Shown: positions 1 to 4,612 of the stretch, one piece after another | How the letters are laid out: each line of letters starts with the position of its first letter | Numbering within the stretch: the first letter of the stretch is position 1 | Assembly: GCA_047639575.1 (NCBI GenBank) | Contig: JBLIOB010000291.1 | Span: forward strand, 1 to 5,341 | DNA: 5,341 bases | Source: JBLIOB01 sp047639575 | GTDB taxonomy: Bacteria > Bacteroidota > Bacteroidia > Flavobacteriales_D > Parvicellaceae | Direction: 5' to 3' | Translations under genes and position numbers: made by a program | Notes under the pieces: model-generated | The model's database searches: none | Told to the model about the DNA's origin: nothing | The model's input: only the letters and a program-made list of their open reading frames with translations

Positions 1-1
1 T

Positions 2-709
2 GCAGTTGCCGGTCAATTAGCTCTTATGGGCAATAACCGTGGTTACAATACTACTTACACAAATGGTGGATTGGCTTTTGAAAATGCACTATTAGATGCA
101 TTGCTATTATTCGAAGAAAAAACAGCCAAGAAGCTTCTCGTTGGCGGAATTGAAGAAATATCGGATTACAACTACAACATCGATTGGCTTTCAAACAAAT
201 ATAAAACGGAAGCCATTTCTGATACTGATTTAATTGCTTCAATAACTCCAGGTTCAGTTTGCGGTGAAGGGGCAAGTATGTTTGTCATTGAAAGTGAGGC
301 CACAAATTACTACGCTCAAATTGTTGACGTTGCTCAAATCACTTATCCCAATACTGAGGATTTGGATGAATGCCTTTCAGATATGTTGAGCAATAATGGT
401 TTGAGTATTGATGACATTGATACAGTTATGCTCGGACTAAATGGAGACATTGATCATAGCACTTGGTACAATCATGTTTCTGATAACCTTTTCCCAAATG
501 CCAATACACTTTCGTTTAAAAATCTAATTGGAGATTATCGTACAAGTGTGGCTTTTGCTGTTTGGCTAAGTGCTCAAGTTCTTAAAGGAGAGGAAGTATT
601 ATTACCACTCATTGAATTGAGAAAATCAAACGAAAAGAAGTTGAAACGCATACTGATCTACAATCATTTCGATGCAACTAGACACGGTTTTATCTTGCTT
701 TCAAAATAA
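2..709 (+). CDS. Ketosynthase-like protein of a flexirubin/aryl-polyene-type cluster (5' truncated)
   Basis: The frame is open from base 2, so the gene starts before the window; Met at 26 is internal. About 235 C-terminal residues are visible. They resemble the C-terminal two thirds of beta-ketoacyl-ACP synthases found in Bacteroidota pigment (flexirubin, aryl polyene) clusters: a YTNGGLAFENALLDALLL stretch just after the visible start, a GEGA motif near base 263 and a terminal ATRHGFILL strand. In FabF-type enzymes the active site uses two histidines, in NAHGT and KSMTGH motifs. Here the first aligns with GLNGD (His to Asn, about base 410) and the second with FKNLIGD (Lys kept, His to Asp, about base 504). 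The nucleophilic Cys region lies outside the window. I infer a non-canonical or chain-length-factor-like partner rather than a standard condensing enzyme. The phosphopantetheinyl transferase gene follows on the same strand after about 96 bases. Confidence 0.75.
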   Translation, partial: AVAGQLALMGNNRGYNTTYTNGGLAFENALLDALLLFEEKTAKKLLVGGIEEISDYNYNIDWLSNKYKTEAISDTDLIASITPGSVCGEGASMFVIESEATNYYAQIVDVAQITYPNTEDLDECLSDMLSNNGLSIDDIDTVMLGLNGDIDHSTWYNHVSDNLFPNANTLSFKNLIGDYRTSVAFAVWLSAQVLKGEEVLLPLIELRKSNEKKLKRILIYNHFDATRHGFILLSK

Positions 710-740
710 TATTTCATCCCACACATTACCAAAGGATGTA

Positions 741-773
741 GATCTTAAAGATCCTGCTTGAGTTGGACCAACT
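741..773. promoter_or_regulatory. Two adjacent 13-bp palindromes, possible operator
   Basis: Bases 741-753 read GATCTT-A-AAGATC and bases 761-773 read AGTTGG-A-CCAACT. Each is a perfect inverted repeat around one central A, and the centres are 20 bases apart, close to two helical turns. The single-base spacer makes them poor RNA hairpins but natural sites for dimeric DNA-binding proteins. They sit between the ketosynthase stop and the transferase start, about 19 bases ahead of a promoter-like box. Binding is inferred, and chance cannot be excluded in AT-rich DNA. Confidence 0.35.
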
Positions 774-791
774 ATAAATGTTATTATTTTT

Positions 792-799
792 TAACTTTG
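792..799 (+). promoter_or_regulatory. Candidate Bacteroidota -7 promoter box TAACTTTG
   Basis: The octamer matches the Bacteroidota -7 consensus TAnnTTTG exactly and ends six bases before the preferred ATG of the transferase gene at 806. A matching TTTG/TTG -33 box at the usual spacing (about 19-21 bases) is not visible; the nearest TTG (763-765) is too far upstream. If the box is used, the transcript would be nearly leaderless. It may instead be a chance match, with the gene read through from the ketosynthase. Confidence 0.3.
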
Positions 800-805
800 A
801 AAAGG

Positions 806-1387
806 ATGAATTATGTACAAATAATCGAAACTAAAGTAGGATGTATTTGGCTAATGAATGCCACCGAGAATAATATACCCAAAGAAAGATTTAAAACTAA
901 GGTCGAATACGAACGCTATGTTATTGATCTGATTGTTAAAGATGTGATTGGAAACTATTCTGTTTCCCATCTTGACAATGGAGCTCCTGTTCTTAACAGT
1001 AAAGAAAAATCGCACATTTCAATAAGTCATTCAAAAGATTATTTCTCGGTGTATTATTCTGAAGTCGGTGCTGTGGGAATAGATGTCGAAGTAGGACAAA
1101 GAAGTTTAATAAAAGGTCGTCATTATTTTCTAAACGAAAGGGAACTGCTTAAAGACTGGACAAACGATGAACTGTACAAAATCTGGGGAATTAAAGAAGT
1201 CTTCTTCAAGTTGAAACAAGGCAATATGGAAGACTTAGCCGAAGCTATTACGATAGATAATATTGTTCAAAATAAAGTGACTACTTCGCGTGATGAGGAG
1301 GCCGGAGGATTCGGTATATATTCTTTCGAAGCCGGAGTGCTGATATACAGTTCTGCGGCATTGAAGTTGAATCATGAGATAAATTAA
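806..1387 (+). CDS. 4'-phosphopantetheinyl transferase superfamily protein
   Basis: This enzyme would transfer the 4'-phosphopantetheine arm from coenzyme A to a serine of an acyl carrier protein, converting apo to holo form in the cytosol. The 193-residue product has the family signatures in order: an ISISHSKDY segment (residues 71-79), GIDVE (91-95) with Mg-binding Asp93 and Glu95, and WGIKEVFFK (127-135), matching the WxxKEAxxK motif with Glu131 as third metal ligand and Lys135. The length fits a single-domain Sfp-like or shortened transferase. I prefer ATG 806 because it puts the first strand (ETKVGCIWLM) at the expected place. An in-frame TTG at 758 would add 16 residues rich in Tyr and Cys with no family resemblance. 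Its position after a pigment-type ketosynthase suggests it serves the carrier protein of that cluster. Confidence 0.88.
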   Translation: MNYVQIIETKVGCIWLMNATENNIPKERFKTKVEYERYVIDLIVKDVIGNYSVSHLDNGAPVLNSKEKSHISISHSKDYFSVYYSEVGAVGIDVEVGQRSLIKGRHYFLNERELLKDWTNDELYKIWGIKEVFFKLKQGNMEDLAEAITIDNIVQNKVTTSRDEEAGGFGIYSFEAGVLIYSSAALKLNHEIN

Positions 1388-1684
1388 TCTGATTTAATCT
1401 AGACAACAACTCTAATTCCCTTTCCATTTTGTTCGATTGGCTCCAGTTTAGGTCATTAAGGCCGGAGCTCTCAAATAACCGGAAAGTTCTCCGAGCTATC
1501 AATCCATGTGATATTTTTTTTACTTTCAAAATTGTCAACGGCTCTTTCATACAGCTTTCAAAAAAAATAACATGAATGTCATTGACATCCTGCCCTCTCC
1601 TTACTGAAATTCGACTAATGTCAATTATTTCTCGTCAAAATGTGCTATTTTTCAGTCTAAGAGGTAAAAATATTTTTATATCTG
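1388..1684. other. 297-base intergenic region with imperfect inverted repeats
   Basis: No credible gene lies here. An open minus-strand frame (1281-1550) overlaps the transferase gene. Visible structure includes GCTCC (1440-1444) facing GGAGC (1464-1468), and CGGAG (1463-1467) facing CTCCG (1489-1493); these are mutually exclusive pairings. The decamer TAGGTCATTA occurs at about 1449-1458 and again at 2160-2169 beside the intron remnant. On the minus strand about 1400-1550 resembles, from memory only, stretches that recur between genes in Bacteroidota genomes; a decayed dispersed repeat is possible. No convincing terminator follows the transferase stop. Confidence 0.3.
1576..1623. repeat. ATGTCA palindrome plus a third ATGTCA half-site
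   Basis: Bases 1576-1588 form a perfect palindrome, ATGTCA-T-TGACAT. A further ATGTCA lies at 1618-1623, 42 bases downstream of the first, close to four helical turns. The array ends about 60 bases before the start of the small STAS-like gene at 1685, so it could be a regulator site for that gene. No promoter can be placed confidently beside it: TATATCTG at 1677-1684 is one mismatch from the -7 consensus but abuts the start codon. Confidence 0.25.
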
Positions 1685-2065
1685 ATGGAAAGGGTTTCAC
1701 ATAATAAGTTTACCATTGAACTGATCAAGGATAATTTCTTGTCCCTTTTAATTCATGAAAATGAAATTATTGAAGCTGATGATATACATCTAATTTATCA
1801 AGGTTACGCCCAACTAATAGGTGAGAATGAATATGTTGTTGCAGTTTATGGAAATCCATTTTCTTCCATCTCAGATGAAGCCAAAGAAATTGCTGCTACA
1901 CAATATGCTTCGGAAAAAAGAAAAAAAGTAGCTATCATATCAGACAACCTCGCACATGTAATTATAGTTAAGTTTTTTATTTTATGGAACAAGCCTAAAA
2001 CGCCAATTAAAATTTTCAAATCTGACCAAAAGGCCTTTCAGTGGCTGGAATCAACCGAAGGGTAG
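1685..2065 (+). CDS. Small STAS/SpoIIAA-like (DUF7793-type) protein
   Basis: The product has 126 residues with no signal peptide or membrane segment, so it is probably cytosolic. Its pattern of alternating strands and helices resembles the small STAS/SpoIIAA-like (DUF7793-type) proteins frequent in Bacteroidota. Features are an N-terminal strand pair (FTIELIKDNFLSLLIHE), a helix-rich segment (about 30-43), a central strand EYVVAVYG (49-56), a helix with many Ala (DEAKEIAATQYAS, 64-76), a strand KKVAIISD (80-87) followed by LAHVIIVKFF, then a strand PIKIF and a terminal helix ending in QKAFQWLE. Family members often end in a similar helix, so the C-terminus looks complete. STAS-like proteins often act as partner-binding regulators; no partner gene is adjacent, so the role is unknown. 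No Shine-Dalgarno precedes ATG 1685, as is usual in this phylum. An intron remnant begins 11 bases past the stop on the other strand. Confidence 0.65.
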   Translation: MERVSHNKFTIELIKDNFLSLLIHENEIIEADDIHLIYQGYAQLIGENEYVVAVYGNPFSSISDEAKEIAATQYASEKRKKVAIISDNLAHVIIVKFFILWNKPKTPIKIFKSDQKAFQWLESTEG

Positions 2066-2076
2066 CTATACTTATA

Positions 2077-2150
2077 GTCGAGTAAGCAAGGCGGATTTCA
2101 CCCCTAACTTCTCACAGAACCGTACGTGCACCTCTCAATTCATACGGCTC
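2077..2150 (-). mobile_element. Group II intron 3' end: domains V and VI, fragment
   Basis: Read on the minus strand, bases 2150-2117 give a 34-nt domain V, the exact usual length. It has a GAGCCGTAT / ACGGTTC-side lower helix with the AGC triad at nucleotides 2-4, a two-nucleotide AC bulge (24-25), an upper helix and a GAGA tetraloop of the GNRA class (2136-2133). The upper helix has one non-Watson-Crick A-G opposition (nucleotides 11 and 22). Bases 2116-2077 follow as an imperfect domain VI hairpin (about GAAGTTAGGGG pairing with CCGCCTTGCTT). It ends in ACTCGAC, so the likely branch-point A (base 2083) is seven nucleotides from a terminus ending in AC, as expected for a 3' splice site. No reverse transcriptase/maturase frame is present upstream, so this is a degraded or 5'-truncated copy, probably immobile on its own. 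The 3' exon lies left of 2077, just past the stop of the small STAS-like gene. Confidence 0.8.
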
Positions 2151-2408
2151 TTACCGTTGTAGGTCATTAGGGTGCGGTAAAGGGACATAGCTATACAGAT
2201 GTTTTGGTAGTATCAATCAGATAGCGCAATAGTAACCTGCTTTGTTTTAAGTGTTGTTGCTCGATCTAATGTAGTTTTGCTCTATGGAAGTAACATCACT
2301 AACTCTTTGCGGAAATCAATTTCCCGATTGCTCCTCATCGGATTCCAGCTTTAAGGAAATCAGATTGAAAAAATACAGGCTTGACTAGAAAGTACATATA
2401 TTGGAAGC
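2151..2408. other. Unassigned region between intron remnant and AraC gene
   Basis: This stretch has no credible gene and completes a 343-base gap. On the minus strand its left part runs straight into domain V, ending AACGGTAA before GAGCCG, which is typical of the joint preceding domain V. At least the first few tens of bases are therefore probably intron (domain IV) residue. No GTGYG-type intron 5' end is visible on the minus strand. Two small inverted repeats occur at the right: GGAAAT-CA-ATTTCC (2311-2324) and CCGAT (2324-2328) facing ATCGG (2337-2341). They overlap and could be intron structure or part of the AraC upstream region. TATATTGG at 2397-2404 is one mismatch from the -7 consensus but lacks a partner -33 box. 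Confidence 0.35.
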
Positions 2409-3245
2409 ATGGACATGACACATTTAACATATAAGGGACACTTATTCGCTTCCGCATTTACGTCAAAAATTGCAGAACGAATTAATCTCGAAATGAAGGA
2501 CGAGGCCTGTCTAACCTTCGTTGGTAGTGGGGTCCATGAACTCATAACTCCGGTTGAGCGCTTTAAGGTAACTGCTAAAGAAGCATTATTGATGAAATGT
2601 GGGAGCTATGTGACCAGCTCCGGAGAAGGGGAACTAGTGGGAGTCGTATTTCATTTGAATCCAGATTTGATTAAAGAAGCGTTTGCCGGGAGAGATATAG
2701 ATTTCTTGCATCTTGAAGCAGATAAAAGAACAAAATCACCGGTAGTAGAATTAGGAGAGCATAAGATAATAGAGGCGTATGTAGAATCCATCAGACCATA
2801 TTTTTCTTCAAAATCAAAAGTTGAGGATAGCTTAATCGGAATTAAACTAAAGGAACTGGTTACGATTCTAATCATGGAGGGTAATAAAGATATTCTCTAT
2901 CTGCTAGGAACAATTAGAAAAGGGGAAATTGTAGCTTTTGAGAAAATTATTGAAGCCAATCTGAATAATAACTTGACGATTTCAGAATTATCGCATTTAA
3001 CTAATTATAGCGAGTCTAGTTTCAAAAGAAAATTCAAACAACTGTACAGTACCAGTCCTCTTGGATATTTCAGGACGAAACGGCTGCAAAAGGCTTCTGA
3101 ATTATTAACTTCTTCGCACTTATCAATAAGTGAAATATGTTGGGATTGTGGATTCGAAACAATGTCACATTTTAGCTCGGCATTTAAAAAAGAATATTCC
3201 ATGTCTCCTAGAAAATACCGCCAAGAAAAAAGGGTGATCATTTAA
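2409..3245 (+). CDS. AraC-family transcriptional regulator
   Basis: The 278-residue product has the AraC/XylS layout: an N-terminal sensing domain (about 1-150) and a C-terminal DNA-binding domain with two helix-turn-helix units. The first unit is LTISELSHLTNYSESSFKRK (189-208). The second is LSISEICWDCGFETMSHFSS (238-257), followed by the family-typical AFKKEYSMSPRKYRQ (258-272). The N-terminal part, with a KCGSYVTSSGEG turn and a FHLNPDLIKEAF segment (81-92), resembles the ExsA-type N-terminal domain seen in many Bacteroidota regulators rather than the sugar-binding AraC cupin; this is recognition from memory. The ligand is unknown. ATG 2409 is the first start; ATG 2415 would remove only two residues. 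The likely target is the SRPBCC/lipoprotein pair 269 bases downstream on the same strand, or the gene itself, judged from position only. Confidence 0.88.
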   Translation: MDMTHLTYKGHLFASAFTSKIAERINLEMKDEACLTFVGSGVHELITPVERFKVTAKEALLMKCGSYVTSSGEGELVGVVFHLNPDLIKEAFAGRDIDFLHLEADKRTKSPVVELGEHKIIEAYVESIRPYFSSKSKVEDSLIGIKLKELVTILIMEGNKDILYLLGTIRKGEIVAFEKIIEANLNNNLTISELSHLTNYSESSFKRKFKQLYSTSPLGYFRTKRLQKASELLTSSHLSISEICWDCGFETMSHFSSAFKKEYSMSPRKYRQEKRVII

Positions 3246-3284
3246 TAATGTTAGATACACGAGCGAATCATAATTCCTTTATTT

Positions 3285-3300
3285 AGGCCATCTCTGGCCT
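3285..3300 (+). terminator. Weak hairpin after the AraC gene
   Basis: AGGCCA (3285-3290) and TGGCCT (3295-3300) form a perfect 6-bp stem around a TCTC tetraloop, 40 bases past the AraC stop. The sequence after it (TGTAAGTTCC) lacks a T tract, so intrinsic termination would be weak. A second inverted repeat, AGTTCC (3305-3310) and GGAACT (3322-3327), follows at once. Confidence 0.35.
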
Positions 3301-3336
3301 TGTAAGTTCCTAATCGTAAATGGAACTCAATTTCTC

Positions 3337-3416
3337 AGCTCAGCTTATTTTAGAATAAACGCGTGAAAGAATATCCGCCTTATATAAAGGCACTTAAGGA
3401 TATTCCCACCTGAGCT
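3337..3416 (+). ncRNA. Possible structured RNA element, three-way-junction fold
   Basis: AGCTCAG (3337-3343) pairs with CTGAGCT (3410-3416). Inside it lie two hairpins: TTATT-TTAG-AATAA (3345-3358) and a larger arm. In the larger arm, GAATATCC (3369-3376) pairs with GGATATTC (3398-3405), capped by an inner stem GCCTT/AAGGC (3377-3381 and 3387-3391) with a six-base bulge (3392-3397). Together this makes a compact 80-base fold about 100 bases ahead of the SRPBCC gene. It could be a 5' leader element, a small RNA, or a DNA palindrome left by a mobile repeat. No known riboswitch class is recognised, and no conservation data are available here. Confidence 0.3.
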
Positions 3417-3472
3417 TTGTATACAACTATTCGGGCTTTGCATGAAAGTAATACCAAGTAAATAGCCTGAAG

Positions 3473-3501
3473 TTTGTTCTATAAATTATATAATAACATT
3501 T
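3473..3501 (+). promoter_or_regulatory. Weak candidate promoter for the SRPBCC gene
   Basis: TTTG at 3473-3476 is followed 17 bases later by TAACATTT (3494-3501). This is a loose fit to the Bacteroidota TTTG ... TAnnTTTG pattern: spacing is at the short end and the -7 box has three bases, not two, between TA and TTT and lacks the final G. The box lies 13 bases before ATG 3515, so the leader would be very short. If this start is used, the folded region at 3337-3416 would be upstream of the transcript. Confidence 0.22.
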
Positions 3502-3514
3502 AAAAACAGACGCT

Positions 3515-3994
3515 ATGAAATTTTCAAAAGAAGTTACAATAAACGCACCTGCAGAAAAGGTCTGGGACATAGTCGGACATAATTTTGCAGATATTGGGAA
3601 ATATGATGGGTTAGTTTCCAGCTCAGTTATAAATCATGATTTACCAAAGCTGAATGGTTCACCTTACGGGGGTAGAGTTTGCGAATCGAGCTTTGGTACA
3701 ATAAATGAGAAATTTATAGAGTATGATGAAGGAGGGATGACTTTTAGTTTTCAAGGCGATATAAAATCACCAGTATTCAGCAACGTAATTAATACAGTTG
3801 CAGTCATCGCTGTAAACGAAACAACTTCAAAGATAATAGCAACACCAAATGTAGATTTAACATTTTTAGGTAAGGTAATGTTTCCTTTGATTAGACTGAG
3901 TCTAGGTTCGGCTGTTGGTAATGGATTATTGGATTTGAAGTATTTTGCTGAAAACGATAAAGTATCGCCTCGAAAACTAGCCTCACAGAAATAA
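3515..3994 (+). CDS. SRPBCC-fold (START/polyketide-cyclase-like) protein
   Basis: The 159-residue product begins MKFSKEVTINAPAEKVWDIV, the hallmark opening of SRPBCC proteins: first strand, then an APAEKVW turn and helix. The rest fits the fold: a SSFGTINEKFIEYDEGGMTFSF strand pair, a strand with regular alternation (NVINTVAVIAVNE), and a long C-terminal helix that would close the hydrophobic cavity (LSLGSAVGNGLLDLKYFAEN). Such proteins bind lipids, polyketides or other hydrophobic ligands, and some are cyclases or dehydratases; the ligand cannot be told from sequence alone. There is no signal peptide, so it is probably cytosolic. The stop TAA (3992-3994) is followed in frame by TAG, and the lipoprotein gene starts 10 bases later, so the two are probably co-transcribed. 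Confidence 0.82.
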   Translation: MKFSKEVTINAPAEKVWDIVGHNFADIGKYDGLVSSSVINHDLPKLNGSPYGGRVCESSFGTINEKFIEYDEGGMTFSFQGDIKSPVFSNVINTVAVIAVNETTSKIIATPNVDLTFLGKVMFPLIRLSLGSAVGNGLLDLKYFAENDKVSPRKLASQK

Positions 3995-4004
3995 TAGTTA
4001 GGCT

Positions 4005-4439
4005 ATGATTACAGTTAACTGGGTGGTTCTGATTTTGCTTACGGTAAGCTCATGCAGTTTGAACCAAGCTAAATACTCAACCGTGCAACAAAAAAAATCA
4101 ATTAATATAAATAACGAAAAATCAATGAAAATGGAAAATGACAGAAAAAGCCTTTTCGGGGAGGTTGTAAGTACTCGGCAAGTATATATGGAGCTTTACG
4201 GCCCTCCTTCTTATCCGAGGTCAAAAATCCTAATTGATAAGTCCTATTCAGTTTTACATGAACTAGCTGTAAGGTATGACGCAGAAATCAACGTGGATAA
4301 AAGCACCTTGATGGGAAAGGAGCTTATTAAAAATTGTAAAAAAGTGATTGAATTGTCTGCTGAACAACGCAAAGAACTAGAATTAACGCTTAAAAATGCA
4401 AACACTCAAGAGCAAATAAAAGCTGCATTTGGATTTTAA
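4005..4439 (+). CDS. Small putative lipoprotein of unknown function
   Basis: The 144-residue product begins with a short hydrophobic leader, MITVNWVVLILLTVSSC. VSSC fits the lipobox, with Cys17 as the lipidated residue, so the mature protein is probably anchored in a membrane facing the periplasm. The leader lacks a strong positive N-terminus, a mild oddity. After a polar, Asn/Lys/Ser-rich linker (about 18-48) comes a mainly helical domain with YGPPSYPRS (65-73), a charged central part with two Lys/Asp-rich stretches, and a C-terminal helix (AEQRKELELTLKNANTQEQIKAAFGF). I do not recognise the family. The lipobox supports start 4005 over the internal ATG near 4122. It lies 10 bases after the SRPBCC gene and is followed by a terminator. 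Confidence 0.7.
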   Translation: MITVNWVVLILLTVSSCSLNQAKYSTVQQKKSININNEKSMKMENDRKSLFGEVVSTRQVYMELYGPPSYPRSKILIDKSYSVLHELAVRYDAEINVDKSTLMGKELIKNCKKVIELSAEQRKELELTLKNANTQEQIKAAFGF

Positions 4440-4476
4440 CATTGAGAAAACTAATCTCTTCTTGGCGAGGAAATGA

Positions 4477-4507
4477 CCTCTGATAAATCAGGGGCTTTCT
4501 CTTTTCT
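4477..4507 (+). terminator. Rho-independent terminator after the lipoprotein gene
   Basis: CCTCTGA (4477-4483) and TCAGGGG (4488-4494) form a 7-bp stem, one pair being G-U, around a TAAA loop. It is followed by CTTTCTCTTTTCT (4495-4507), a T-rich run. It ends 68 bases past the lipoprotein stop and would end the SRPBCC/lipoprotein transcript. A competing stem, GAGG (4467-4470) with CCTC (4477-4480), shares its left arm. Confidence 0.7.
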
Positions 4508-4535
4508 GGACATGAATACAAACGACCTACAATCC

Positions 4536-4575
4536 AGCAGACAAGTCTGCCAGACTATCTAGCGGACCCGTCTAC
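4536..4575. repeat. REP-like palindrome pair between convergent genes
   Basis: AGCAGACAAGTCTGC (4536-4550) contains the perfect inverted repeat GCAGAC-AA-GTCTGC. An imperfect second copy, AGCGGACCCGTCTAC, begins 25 bases later (4561-4575) and matches at 11 of 15 positions, keeping the GGAC/GTCT core. It lies downstream of both the lipoprotein gene (plus strand) and the dehalogenase gene (minus strand), so it may be a terminator region or a short extragenic palindromic repeat. The T run on the minus-strand side is weak. Confidence 0.35.
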
Positions 4576-4612
4576 TCGATTGTGTTTAGTTATTTAATAA
4601 TCCTAATTGCTT

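Noticed and set aside
51..275. Open frame of 74 codons on the minus strand
   Set aside because: It lies wholly inside the ketosynthase gene, and its Leu/Arg/Cys-rich product has no recognisable family.
758..805. TTG start at 758 for the transferase
   Set aside because: The added residues do not look like the family N-terminus, and they cover the palindrome and promoter-like box; ATG 806 gives the expected first strand.
1281..1550. Open frame of 89 codons on the minus strand
   Set aside because: It overlaps the 3' end of the well-supported transferase gene by over 100 bases, has no family resemblance and no promoter; kept only as a possible repeat signal.
1677..1684. TATATCTG as a -7 promoter box
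   Set aside because: It has one mismatch, no partner -33 box, and directly touches the start codon at 1685, so transcription would begin inside the gene.
2172..2176. GTGCG on the plus strand as a group II intron 5' end
   Set aside because: Domains V and VI are on the minus strand, so an intron start must read GTGYG on that strand and lie at higher coordinates.
2381..2402. TTGACT ... TATATT as a sigma-70-type promoter before the AraC gene
   Set aside because: The spacing is only 10 bases instead of about 17.
2360..2545. Open frame of 61 codons on the minus strand over the AraC start
   Set aside because: It is antisense to the AraC coding region, with no family similarity.
2651..3241. Two minus-strand open frames (2651-2875 and 3005-3241)
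   Set aside because: Both lie inside the AraC gene, opposite its sensing and helix-turn-helix domains.
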